From: Cyanobacteria bacterium CYA
Lineage (GTDB): Bacteria > Planctomycetota > Phycisphaerae > Phycisphaerales > UBA1924
Direction of reading: 5' to 3'
NCBI GenBank assembly: GCA_008363215.1
Contig: RHKP01000005.1
Span: forward strand, 1 to 64,000
Length of the DNA stretch: 64,000 nucleotides
Each line of letters begins with the position of its first letter. Position 1 is the first letter of the stretch. The translations under genes were made by a program, and so were the position numbers. The notes below the pieces were generated by a model, which was not told where the DNA came from, did no database searches, and saw nothing but the letters and a program-made list of their open reading frames with translations. Positions 35,830-44,343 of the stretch are shown here, in pieces.

Positions 35830-36987
35830 ATGACCGAAACACACACTGTCGCGACCAGCCAGTTCGAAAAACTCGACCGCTGCGCCACGCTTGCGCACCG
35901 CCCGCGTGTGCTGCTGGGCAAGATGGGGCTCGACGGGCACGACCGCGGCGTCAAGGTCATCGCCCGCGCGCTGCGTGATTCGGGCGTCCACGTCATCTAC
36001 TCGGGTCTGTGGCAAACCCCCGACTCGCTGGCCATCAGCGCCCGCGACGAAGACTGCGACGTGATCGCCGCGAGCATGATGTCCAACTCGCACCTGGCTC
36101 TGGGCCCGCGACTGGTGCAGGCTCTGGATCGCGTCGGGCGTCCGGACATTCCCGTCTACATGGGGGGCATTCTCCCGCAGGAGGACATTCCGCGCCTGAA
36201 GGAACTGGGCATCGCCAAGTGCTTTACCACCGGCACCGGGCTGCTCGACATTGTCGAGGCCGTCAAGTCGGCCGTGCGTCCCCGCACCGAGCCGGCCAGC
36301 GCCGCTCAGCACGTGACGGCCGAACTGGCGCGGCGCATTTCGCTTGTCCACGACGGCAGACCGGTGAAGAGCGCCAAGTTCGTCAAGCCGAGGCGCGTCA
36401 TCGGCATCACCGGCTCTCCGGGCGCGGGCAAGTCAACGCTGGTCGCCCAACTGGTCGGCGAATACTCACGTCGCGCGGTCGACGACGCTTCGCTGGGGCG
36501 CTGTGCCGTGGTCGCCTTTGACCCCAAGAGCCCGATCACCAACGGCGCCCTGCTCGGAGACCGCCTGCGCGTCGACTTCAACAACCTCGGCGAGCGCGTG
36601 TTCTACCGGAGTCTGGCGATCGCCGGCGAAGACTACCGCGGCATCGAACAGGTGCTCGGGTTGATCGGCGGGGCCTACGAGGGCGACCAGGCCTTCCAGA
36701 CCGTCTTCGTCGAGACCGTCGGCGCCGGGCAGAACGAGACGCGCATCCATCAGCACGTCGACCAGACGGTGGTGGTGCTCACGCCGGGCATGGGCGATGC
36801 GGTGCAGATGGACAAGGCAGGGATTCTGGAGATCGCCGACGTGTTTGTGTGCAACAAGGCCGACCACCCCGGTGAGAACGAACTGGTGCGAGACCTGCGC
36901 GACATTTCGGACGGACGACCCATCCACGAGACTGTGGCGACGCACGGCAAGGGTGTGCCGGAACTGCTGAGCCGGCTGCTCAGTTGA
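35830..36987 (+). CDS. B12-binding domain fused to MeaB/ArgK-type GTPase
   Basis: Product of 385 residues. The N-terminal domain (about 25-155) is a cobalamin-binding module of the methylmalonyl-CoA mutase type: VLLGKMGLDGHDRGVKVIAR with the DxHxxG motif, then IAASMMSNSHL and PVYMGGILP. The C-terminal domain (about 190-385) is a MeaB GTPase: GSPGAGKST (P-loop), VAFDPKSP, GALLGDRLRV, VETVGAGQNE, and NKAD. MeaB proteins load and protect B12 acyl-CoA mutases. The order B12-GTPase equals the first two-thirds of the fused mutase IcmF, without its catalytic mutase domain. No mutase is in the window, so the partner is unknown. Confidence 0.9.
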   Translation: MTETHTVATSQFEKLDRCATLAHRPRVLLGKMGLDGHDRGVKVIARALRDSGVHVIYSGLWQTPDSLAISARDEDCDVIAASMMSNSHLALGPRLVQALDRVGRPDIPVYMGGILPQEDIPRLKELGIAKCFTTGTGLLDIVEAVKSAVRPRTEPASAAQHVTAELARRISLVHDGRPVKSAKFVKPRRVIGITGSPGAGKSTLVAQLVGEYSRRAVDDASLGRCAVVAFDPKSPITNGALLGDRLRVDFNNLGERVFYRSLAIAGEDYRGIEQVLGLIGGAYEGDQAFQTVFVETVGAGQNETRIHQHVDQTVVVLTPGMGDAVQMDKAGILEIADVFVCNKADHPGENELVRDLRDISDGRPIHETVATHGKGVPELLSRLLS

Positions 36988-37345
36988 GCGTCGACGCGGC
37001 CGCTTTGCGCGTCCGCGAGTTGTACCCGCAGCGCATGCAGACCACCGAGTCGGCGGGAGTCGCCACGCCGCAACCCGGGCAGGCCGCGTTCAGCCTGCCT
37101 TCGGTCGGCTGAGTCGGCTGATTGCCTGGGAGTCCATCGCTGATTCCCGCAGGAGTACCGAAGTCATCATCCAGCGCGGGCGGCGCCAGCACGGCAGGTG
37201 CAGATCGGTGCATCCTGGCTTCGGCACACGCGCGACAGGCGTACCGTCCCTGCGGATCTTTCACGCGCGGTTTGTCCGAACAGTCCTGCCCGCGGATGAC
37301 GCAAGTCTCGCCGGCACGCCTGCAACTCGTTTCAGCCCGAAGCAT
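36980..37345 (-). CDS. Small double zinc-ribbon protein
   Basis: Product of 121 residues from ATG 37345 (ATG 37366 also possible). Cysteines group as C8/C15/C22 (SCRR, TCVIRG, DCS), then YACRACAEAR, then a classic zinc ribbon AACPGCGVATPADSVVCMRCGYN near the C-terminus, with a low-complexity linker between. Planctomycetes have many such proteins of unknown role. The stop overlaps the convergent B12-GTPase gene by 8 bases. Confidence 0.6.
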   Translation of the reverse strand: MLRAETSCRRAGETCVIRGQDCSDKPRVKDPQGRYACRACAEARMHRSAPAVLAPPALDDDFGTPAGISDGLPGNQPTQPTEGRLNAACPGCGVATPADSVVCMRCGYNSRTRKAAASTLN

Positions 37346-37418
37346 CCTGAATGGGTACGCCCGCATACCAAACAGAGTTGAAGTGCGGGCAGAATCCGCT
37401 TTCCTTCTTTCGTGCCTT

Positions 37419-39002
37419 ATGAAACCCGACGACTTGCTCAAACGCCCCGCTCCGCTGCGTCCCCCCATTGATCCCGAGGCCGTCGATCCGTCCGAAGAGG
37501 TCGGCGTCGGATCGCGGCGCGTCCGCGAGAAGCGATCCACGCTCACAGCGGAAGGGAAACTGACGACCGGGCGTCTAGGGGGGCTGACGATCAACAGTGC
37601 CATCTGGGTGCTGTCTTGGCCGGTGATGGTCGAGTCATTCCTCAACTCATTCGTGGGGCTGACGGACACGGCCCTGGCTGCACGACTCGGTGAGGCCGAG
37701 ACCACCGCCATCGGCGCCGCCAGTTACATCATGTGGTTCATCGGGCTGATCATCATGGCTATCGGCGTGGGGGCGACGGCTCTGATCAGTCGCGCAATCG
37801 GGCGCGGGCGCCTCGCGGTAGCCAACACGGTGCTCGGGCAGGTCATCGTCCTGGCCTGGGTCTCGGGCATTCTCACCGGCGTGCTGATCGCGCTGCTTGC
37901 CGAGCCGGCCGCCGGCCTGCTCAGCCTTTCGCCCGCCGCCGAAAAGGCATTCGACCAGTACATCTTCATCATCGCCTGCGGCGTGCCGGCCGCCTCGATG
38001 CTCTTCTGCCTCATTGCCTGCGCACGCGGCGCGGGAGACTCCATCCGCCCCCTCTGGGCCATGGTCTGGCGCAACGTCGTCAACATGTTTGTCAGTTGGA
38101 TGCTCTCGGGCATCGAACTGCCCATCCTGGGCAACCCGTTTCCGTTTCACTACGGCGTCGTCGGCATCGCGCTTGGCACTGTGGCCGGCGACCTGTTCGC
38201 GTCCATCATCGTGCTCGTGATGGCCATCAATGGAACCTGGGGAATCCGCCTGCGGCGCAAGCGCATGCACCCCCATTGGCACACCATGCGCAGACTCATC
38301 CGTCTGGGGTTTCCGAACTTCCTTGAAACCTTCGGCATGTGGATCGGCAACTTCATTGTCATCATTCTGGTCGGCAGTCTGTCCATGGCGTCGACCGGCT
38401 CGAAGGAACTGCTCGGCGTCCACGTCGTGGCCATTCGCATCGAGGCATTCAGTTTTCTGCCCGGGTTTGCCATGGGTACGGCGGCCGCCACGCTGGCCGG
38501 GCAATATCTCGGCGCGGGCAGCGAGCGACTGGCCAAACTGGCGGTGTGGCGGTGCAACCTGGTTGCGGTGGCGATCATGGCCTGCTTCAGCGCGGCCTTT
38601 TTCCTCGTGCCCGAGCAGATCGTGCAGGTCATCTCGGGCCAAGAGGCCCATGTCGAGCAGGTGCCCGACCTGCTGCGCGTGTGCGCCGTGGTGCAGGTGC
38701 CCTTTGCGCTTGCGATCGTGTTCCGGTCGGCGCTGCGAGGGGCGGGTGACGTGACCGTGGTCATGGGAATCACGTGGATCACCACGTACGCCATTCGCCT
38801 GCCGCTTGCGTTCTTCATCTCCGGGGCCGACCTGGTCTTTCGCACGAGCACCGGTGAAGTGCTGACGCTGATTCACAACCCCGGTCCGTGGCACCTGGGG
38901 CTGACGGGTCTGTGGATCGGCCTGTGCGGCGAAATCGTCCTGCGGGCCGCCTTCTTCAGCGCGCGATACTTCCACGGCGGGTGGATGCGGGTCAAGGTGT
39001 AG
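37419..39002 (+). CDS. MATE family efflux transporter
   Basis: Product of 527 residues. A cytoplasmic N-terminus of about 60 residues precedes 12 predicted membrane helices. MATE features: SWPVMVESFLNSFVGLTDTA (helix 1), VGATALISRAIGRGR, FCLIACARGAGDSIRPLWAM and the second-half repeat FSFLPGFAMGTAAATLAGQY, RSALRGAGDVTVVM. It exports cationic or other compounds using Na+ or H+ gradients; the substrate cannot be inferred. ATG 37419 is chosen over in-frame upstream codons, which lie in the divergent gene. Confidence 0.92.
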   Translation: MKPDDLLKRPAPLRPPIDPEAVDPSEEVGVGSRRVREKRSTLTAEGKLTTGRLGGLTINSAIWVLSWPVMVESFLNSFVGLTDTALAARLGEAETTAIGAASYIMWFIGLIIMAIGVGATALISRAIGRGRLAVANTVLGQVIVLAWVSGILTGVLIALLAEPAAGLLSLSPAAEKAFDQYIFIIACGVPAASMLFCLIACARGAGDSIRPLWAMVWRNVVNMFVSWMLSGIELPILGNPFPFHYGVVGIALGTVAGDLFASIIVLVMAINGTWGIRLRRKRMHPHWHTMRRLIRLGFPNFLETFGMWIGNFIVIILVGSLSMASTGSKELLGVHVVAIRIEAFSFLPGFAMGTAAATLAGQYLGAGSERLAKLAVWRCNLVAVAIMACFSAAFFLVPEQIVQVISGQEAHVEQVPDLLRVCAVVQVPFALAIVFRSALRGAGDVTVVMGITWITTYAIRLPLAFFISGADLVFRTSTGEVLTLIHNPGPWHLGLTGLWIGLCGEIVLRAAFFSARYFHGGWMRVKV

Positions 39003-39137
39003 GAGTCCGGTCGAAGTCGGCGCCGCGGCGGCGGTGCTCAAGGCCGCATGGCCGCGACAGTCGGCTTGGTGACCAGGGATCGGGCGACGATTGTGATCTG
39101 GGCACCAAGGCCCGCGCGCCCATTCCCAGCCATTCGA

Positions 39138-41876
39138 CTATGGGCAGCCGGCGCTGAATGCCGCCAGATAGGCCGACACGTCGAAGAAGTTGAACACTCC
39201 GTCGCCGGTCAGGTCGGCCGAGGAATCGTGGGCGCTGAAGTCGCCCAGGAAATCGGCCACGTCAAAGAAGTCAAGCGTGCCGAGCGGCGGCACTCGGTCG
39301 GCCGGGCACTCCACCTGTCCGAACTGGAAGGGCAGATCGAGTACCGTGGCCCGGCCTGAGTGCTCGAAGGCCACGATCGTCAGCGTGTGCGGGCCGTTGG
39401 TCAGCGCCGTGTCAAAGGCCCGACGCCACTCCAGGCGATCCCACCGGGACGCGGCGTTGGCGGCGCCGGCCAGCGCCACCGGGTCGGAACCCGGCGACAG
39501 GTCGAGGAAGGTGTGCACGCTCGTCACCGTGCGGTCGGGGTTGAGAATACGGAACTCGAAGTTGGGATCTTCGAGCGGTTGGTCGATGCCCGGCACTTCC
39601 AGTTCGGCGTCGAGGCGGTCGATGTAGACGGCACTTCGCCACTCGCTGAACATCGGGCTGGTCAGCGCGGGCCGATGCCGGAACGCGATCGTCGAGATGT
39701 AGTGGAAGCCCTCGGCCAGCGTGGTTGCGTCGATCTCCTGCGAGTAGACGCCGGTCGTGCCGCCCGAGCCATAGGTCGGCTGCCGGATCGTGACAAACTG
39801 CTCGTACCCGCCGACGACCGGGGCGTTGAGTCCGTAATCGACCGAACCATTGCCGTTGAAGTCCTGCGTGCCCTGATCGATTTTGAACAGGGCGTTGTCG
39901 TCGGTGTTGGGATCCTGCGCGTCGGCCTGCTGCGTGTTGAGGGTGATGCGGAATGAGTCGGCCGAGATGACCGGAATGGCGTTCAGTCGCCGGAAGAACG
40001 CCGGGAAGTTCGTCGGATCGGCGTTGATCGTGCCCGACTGATTGGTCAGGAAGAGCGCCCCTTGCGGCAGGGCCTCAGAGTAGATGACGTAGCCCTTGGC
40101 GTGTTCGACGCCGGCGGGCGACACGTTTCGCGGCACCTGAAGGGTGACCGCCCCGCCCGGGCCGACGGTGATGACTTCCGGAATCGCGTCGAACGGGTCG
40201 ATCGTCGCGTCGGCGGCGTTGCCGGTCTGCTCGTGCAAGCGTGTGCCCTGGGCATACTGCGTGACGACGTTGACCGTGTCGATGCCCGCGTCAAAGCGGT
40301 CGTTGACGCCGACGATGCAGTTGGCAAAGCCGTTTGCGGCGCGCTGGAACACGAGCACGTCGTTGATGTTTGCGTTGAGTTGGAAATACTGACCCCAGGC
40401 CAGTTGATTGTGGAGTCTGACCAGCCTGGTCACCGTGGGGTCAAGCGTGTTGTCGGCGGGGTTGAGTCCAAGGGCCAGCGGCACGCCCTCGCGCGGGAAG
40501 AATCCGCTCGATCGCGTCACGCCGCGGGCGTGGTGATAGACGATTGGTCGACCCGGGCGCATGAGCAGGTAGGCGTGCTGGGGGTACCCCTGCTGTCGCG
40601 CGGTCGGCAGCGCGGGCGTCGAGGAGCCGTTGCCGGTGGAGCCGTTGTCGTGACTGAACACGTGGTTGACGCCCACCGAGCCGTTGGAGACGCCGTCGTC
40701 GGCCACATCAAGATGCGCCGTGTCGGCGTTGCTGAACAGCCCGCCCCAGGAGCCGAATCCCGCGGCATTGACGACCTCTCGCAGTCGTGCGGCCCCCTGG
40801 ATGTCCAGCGCGTCGCGCGTGGCGAACGAGTCGAAGCGCACGTAGTTGGCCAGCATGTCGAAGTTGCCCGACACGTTCTCGCCGAAGGTAAACGGGTTGA
40901 CGCGGTTTCCGTTTGGGTCCAAGCGGGCCATATGCACCGCCGCGTCGAAGTAGGTGTCCCAGAACCAGGTCGGGATGTGCTTGTGCGCGTCGAGGCGGAA
41001 CCCGTCGATGCGCCGCGCCTCCAGCATCCACTGCGCCCAGCGCATGAGGTAGCCGGTGGTGTTGTCAGTCACGGCGTCGCCGGCGAGCGGCTGAGCCGCA
41101 TTGAATGGATAACGGGTGAAGTTGGTCACGCCCGGGTTGCGCGACGTACCTGGGTTTGAGACGTTCATCGGCGCCAGATCGCCGTCGGGGTAGAAGGCGG
41201 CGTTGCCGGCGTCCGGCAGGTTGTACAGCGTCCCCCCCGGGATATTCAGCGGGTCGCCCGCGGTCACAGGGTTGCGGATGTACTGGTGGTTGCTCTCCTG
41301 CGCGATGTCGATCAGAGCCACCAGGTCGCCCTGAGTGAGGTTGTAGTTGGCGCCTCCGGGATTTTCCGATTGCAGATATCCGTTTGCGTTGCCCGCGTGG
41401 AAGTCACCCCAGTTGTCGGTCGGCACCTTGTCACGCGGCGGGTTCTCGCGGGGGATCCAGAACCCTGGCCAACCACCCTGGGCCAGAAAGCCGTCCGACT
41501 CGGTCCGCCCGGAGTTGTGGTTGAAGATGCCGTCGATATAGACCAGCGTGTTGGCGCGGTGCAACTCGGCCACCATCGCGTCGAAAGACTGCTCGGTGCC
41601 GTAGGTTGTGCGAGCGCGATTCGAGGCGGTCGCTGTGATCGGCGGCCGACCCAGGTCAAAGCGATCGAAAGGGTCATACCCCGGGCTCTGAAAACTGGCC
41701 TTGGAGGGCGGAGGCAGCCAGACCGCGTTGTAGCCGGCCAGGAACAGGTCGGGCGTGCGACGCTCCACGTCGTCCCACTCGCACTCAAACCACTGGAGCA
41801 TGACCGGGTTGGCCTGGGCGTGTGCCATCCCCGCCAGGGTGGCGACGGCAAGCGCAATGGCGCGGTGCATCGGCAT
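39138..41876 (-). CDS. Secreted alpha-amylase (GH13) with dockerin-like C-terminal doublet
   Basis: About 912 residues from ATG 41876 (TTG 41882 and ATG 41870 are alternatives). Signal peptide HRAIALAVATLAGMAHAQ. The GH13 barrel has VMLQWFECEW and YNAVWLPPPSKA, VYIDGIFNHNSG (region I), RIDGFRLDAHKH (region II, nucleophile), FTFGENVSGN (region III), and VFSHDNGS (region IV). Long C-terminal beta-rich modules follow, and the protein ends with two EF-hand-like repeats, LDFFDVADFLGDFS and DLTGDGVFNFFDVSAYL. The tail matches that of the exported protein at 16756-17805. Extracellular starch or glycogen hydrolysis is inferred. Convergent with no overlap to the MATE gene. Confidence 0.9.
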   Translation of the reverse strand: MPMHRAIALAVATLAGMAHAQANPVMLQWFECEWDDVERRTPDLFLAGYNAVWLPPPSKASFQSPGYDPFDRFDLGRPPITATASNRARTTYGTEQSFDAMVAELHRANTLVYIDGIFNHNSGRTESDGFLAQGGWPGFWIPRENPPRDKVPTDNWGDFHAGNANGYLQSENPGGANYNLTQGDLVALIDIAQESNHQYIRNPVTAGDPLNIPGGTLYNLPDAGNAAFYPDGDLAPMNVSNPGTSRNPGVTNFTRYPFNAAQPLAGDAVTDNTTGYLMRWAQWMLEARRIDGFRLDAHKHIPTWFWDTYFDAAVHMARLDPNGNRVNPFTFGENVSGNFDMLANYVRFDSFATRDALDIQGAARLREVVNAAGFGSWGGLFSNADTAHLDVADDGVSNGSVGVNHVFSHDNGSTGNGSSTPALPTARQQGYPQHAYLLMRPGRPIVYHHARGVTRSSGFFPREGVPLALGLNPADNTLDPTVTRLVRLHNQLAWGQYFQLNANINDVLVFQRAANGFANCIVGVNDRFDAGIDTVNVVTQYAQGTRLHEQTGNAADATIDPFDAIPEVITVGPGGAVTLQVPRNVSPAGVEHAKGYVIYSEALPQGALFLTNQSGTINADPTNFPAFFRRLNAIPVISADSFRITLNTQQADAQDPNTDDNALFKIDQGTQDFNGNGSVDYGLNAPVVGGYEQFVTIRQPTYGSGGTTGVYSQEIDATTLAEGFHYISTIAFRHRPALTSPMFSEWRSAVYIDRLDAELEVPGIDQPLEDPNFEFRILNPDRTVTSVHTFLDLSPGSDPVALAGAANAASRWDRLEWRRAFDTALTNGPHTLTIVAFEHSGRATVLDLPFQFGQVECPADRVPPLGTLDFFDVADFLGDFSAHDSSADLTGDGVFNFFDVSAYLAAFSAGCP

Positions 41877-42062
41877 GGGCAAGACATCCCCCCGCCCCAG
41901 GCCGGCAACGGGCCCGCAGGCTACGGTCTCTTATAGTCCATCGCCTCACCCGGGCCAAGGCTTTCCTCCTTCACCCGGTGCGGTTGGAACCGCAACCCCC
42001 GGCCTCGAATGACGGGCCGAGGTCCCAGAACTCGGACACTGTTCGACATCGGGAGAGCCGTC

Positions 42063-44243
42063 TTGTCACACATCACGCCCCGTCACGGGCTTTGCACCGC
42101 ACTTCTGGCCGGTCTGCTGAGCGGGTGTGCCGTCGCCGGGCCTGTCGGCGGCTCTGCCGGTCCGGGCATCGTGTGCTTCTACGCCAGCGATGATGCGAGG
42201 GCGAACGCGCTGCCCTCAATGGCACTCGTGCGGCCGCTGGAGCCCCAGGGCCCGATGCCCGGCAACTTCCCCGTGCAGGTCGTCTTCGGGCGCGACGCCG
42301 ACCGCTGGACGGCCTCGGTCGCCATCGAAAAAGGCACCTCTCTCTACGGGACCGGCGAAGTGGCCGGACAACTGCTCCGCAATGGGCGCGTCACCGAGTG
42401 CTGGAACACGGACGCCTATGGCTACAAGGACGACACCAGGTCTCTTTACACGTCACAACCGTGGGTGCTCGCGGTGCGGGCCGACGGCACGGCGTTCGGC
42501 GTGCTGGCCGACACGACCTACCGCTGCGAAATTGATCTGCGCGACGGCATCGTGTTCCGCGCCGCCGGACCTGAGCAGCCGGTGATCGTCATCGACCGCG
42601 GCTCGCCGCAGGAAGTGATGCAGGCGCTGGGCGAGTTGACGGGCACCATCACGCTCCCGCCCAAGTGGGCGATCGGGTATCACCAGTGCCGCTACTCGTA
42701 CGACCCCGACGCGCGCGTGCGCGAAATCGCCGAGGGTTTCCGCTCGCGCGACATACCCGCCGACGTGATCTGGATGGATATTGACTACATGGACGGGTAC
42801 CGGTGCTTCACGTACGACGCGAAGGACTTCCCCGACCCGGCCCAACTGAACGAGGATCTGGCGGGCATGGGCTTCCACAACGTGTGGATGATCGATCCGG
42901 GCATCAAACTCGAACGCGGCTACTTCGTCTACGACCAGGGCACGGCGATGGACGTGTGGACCAGGACGGCCGAGGGCGAGACGTACAAGGGCGAAGTCTG
43001 GCCGGGCATGTGCGTCTTCCCCGACTACACCAATGCCGATGTGCGCAAGTGGTGGGCCGGGCTGTACGACGACTTCATGGCCAACGGCACCTCGGGCGTG
43101 TGGAACGACATGAACGAGCCGGCGGTGTTCAACGTCCCGACCAAGACGATGCCCGAGGACAACTGGCACCGCGCCGACGCCGAACTCGGCGGGCCCGGGC
43201 CCCATGCACGCTTTCACAATGTCTACGGCATGCTGATGGTGCGGGCCACGCGCGAAGGCGTGATGGAAGCCAACCCGGACAAGCGCCCATTCGTGCTCAG
43301 TCGGGCAAACTACCTGGGCGGGCACCGCTACGCTGCGACGTGGACCGGCGACAACAGCGCCAACTGGTACCACGTCGACGTGTCGGTGCCGATGACGCTC
43401 AATCTCAGTCTGAGCGGGCAGCCCTTCTGCGGGCCGGATATCGGCGGCTTTGCCGGCAACGGCGACGGGCAGATGTTCGCGCGGTGGATCGGCTTCGGCG
43501 CCCTGCTCCCCTTCTCACGCGGGCATACGGCCAAGGGCAACATCGACAAGGAGCCGTGGGCCTTCGGGCCGGAGGTCGAAGCGACCGCACGGCGTGCCCT
43601 CGAACGCCGCTACCGCCTCATCCCCTACATGTACACGCTCTTCGCCGACGCGGCCGGCACCGGCATGCCCATCGCCCGCCCGACCTTCTTTGCCGATCCG
43701 AAAGACCCGGCGCTGCGATCCGAGGACGACTCGTTCCTGCTTGGCTCTGACCTGCTGGTCGTCGCGCAGATGCAGCCGGCCCGCGACCGCGTCGTCGTCA
43801 TGCCGCGGCCTGTCGAGGGCGTCGCGTGGCGCGAGTTTGATTTCGAGGACTTCAACGGCGACCGCGACTCGGCCGACCCCGACCAGGCGAAACTGTTCGC
43901 CCGCCCCGGGTCGATCATTCCCAGCGGGCCGGTGATGGAATACGTGGATGAGAAGCCGCTCGACCCGCTCACCCTGATCGTGTGCCTCGACGCACATGGT
44001 AAGGCTCGAGGACGCCTGTATGAAGACGCCGGCGAAGGGTGGGCGTACATCGACGGCGAGTACCTCGACACGACGTACGAGGCCACGCAGATCGATAATG
44101 AGGTGGTGGTGCGCATTGCACGCGAGGACGGGCACATGGCCCGTACGCCACGCACGCTGCAGGTTCGCGTGCTGCTGCCCGAAGGCACCGAGGCCTGGGC
44201 GCAAGGCCGCGACGGGCAGGAAGTTCGGGTGAAGTTGAACTGA
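42063..44243 (+). CDS. Alpha-glucosidase, GH31, lipoprotein
   Basis: About 726 residues. TTG 42063 is preferred because GGGAG lies 7 bases before it and it gives a clean lipoprotein signal (LCTALLAGLLSGC, Cys22); an ATG at 42009 would add 18 residues before it. GH31 motifs: SLYGTGEVAGQLLRNG, WAIGYHQCRYSY, IPADVIWMDIDYMDGYRCFT, WNDMNEPAVF (catalytic nucleophile Asp), WTGDNSANW, and GPDIGGFAGN. It releases glucose from the non-reducing end of alpha-glucans, probably anchored in the outer or cytoplasmic membrane. Divergent from the GH13 amylase and convergent with the sugar ABC transporter. Confidence 0.94.
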   Translation: MSHITPRHGLCTALLAGLLSGCAVAGPVGGSAGPGIVCFYASDDARANALPSMALVRPLEPQGPMPGNFPVQVVFGRDADRWTASVAIEKGTSLYGTGEVAGQLLRNGRVTECWNTDAYGYKDDTRSLYTSQPWVLAVRADGTAFGVLADTTYRCEIDLRDGIVFRAAGPEQPVIVIDRGSPQEVMQALGELTGTITLPPKWAIGYHQCRYSYDPDARVREIAEGFRSRDIPADVIWMDIDYMDGYRCFTYDAKDFPDPAQLNEDLAGMGFHNVWMIDPGIKLERGYFVYDQGTAMDVWTRTAEGETYKGEVWPGMCVFPDYTNADVRKWWAGLYDDFMANGTSGVWNDMNEPAVFNVPTKTMPEDNWHRADAELGGPGPHARFHNVYGMLMVRATREGVMEANPDKRPFVLSRANYLGGHRYAATWTGDNSANWYHVDVSVPMTLNLSLSGQPFCGPDIGGFAGNGDGQMFARWIGFGALLPFSRGHTAKGNIDKEPWAFGPEVEATARRALERRYRLIPYMYTLFADAAGTGMPIARPTFFADPKDPALRSEDDSFLLGSDLLVVAQMQPARDRVVVMPRPVEGVAWREFDFEDFNGDRDSADPDQAKLFARPGSIIPSGPVMEYVDEKPLDPLTLIVCLDAHGKARGRLYEDAGEGWAYIDGEYLDTTYEATQIDNEVVVRIAREDGHMARTPRTLQVRVLLPEGTEAWAQGRDGQEVRVKLN

Positions 44244-44343
44244 ACCAGGGTCGTGCCGGTAACTCTGGATTCTCGCGCCAGCAACCCTCTCGCCCAGGTC
44301 ACTGTCATCACCCATTGGGCGTCACATCCACGGCACCGGCGCG

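Noticed and set aside
42009..42062. ATG 42009 as the start of the GH31 gene
   Set aside because: It would put 39 residues before the lipobox Cys and has no ribosome site; TTG 42063 has GGGAG upstream and gives a normal lipoprotein signal. Not excluded.
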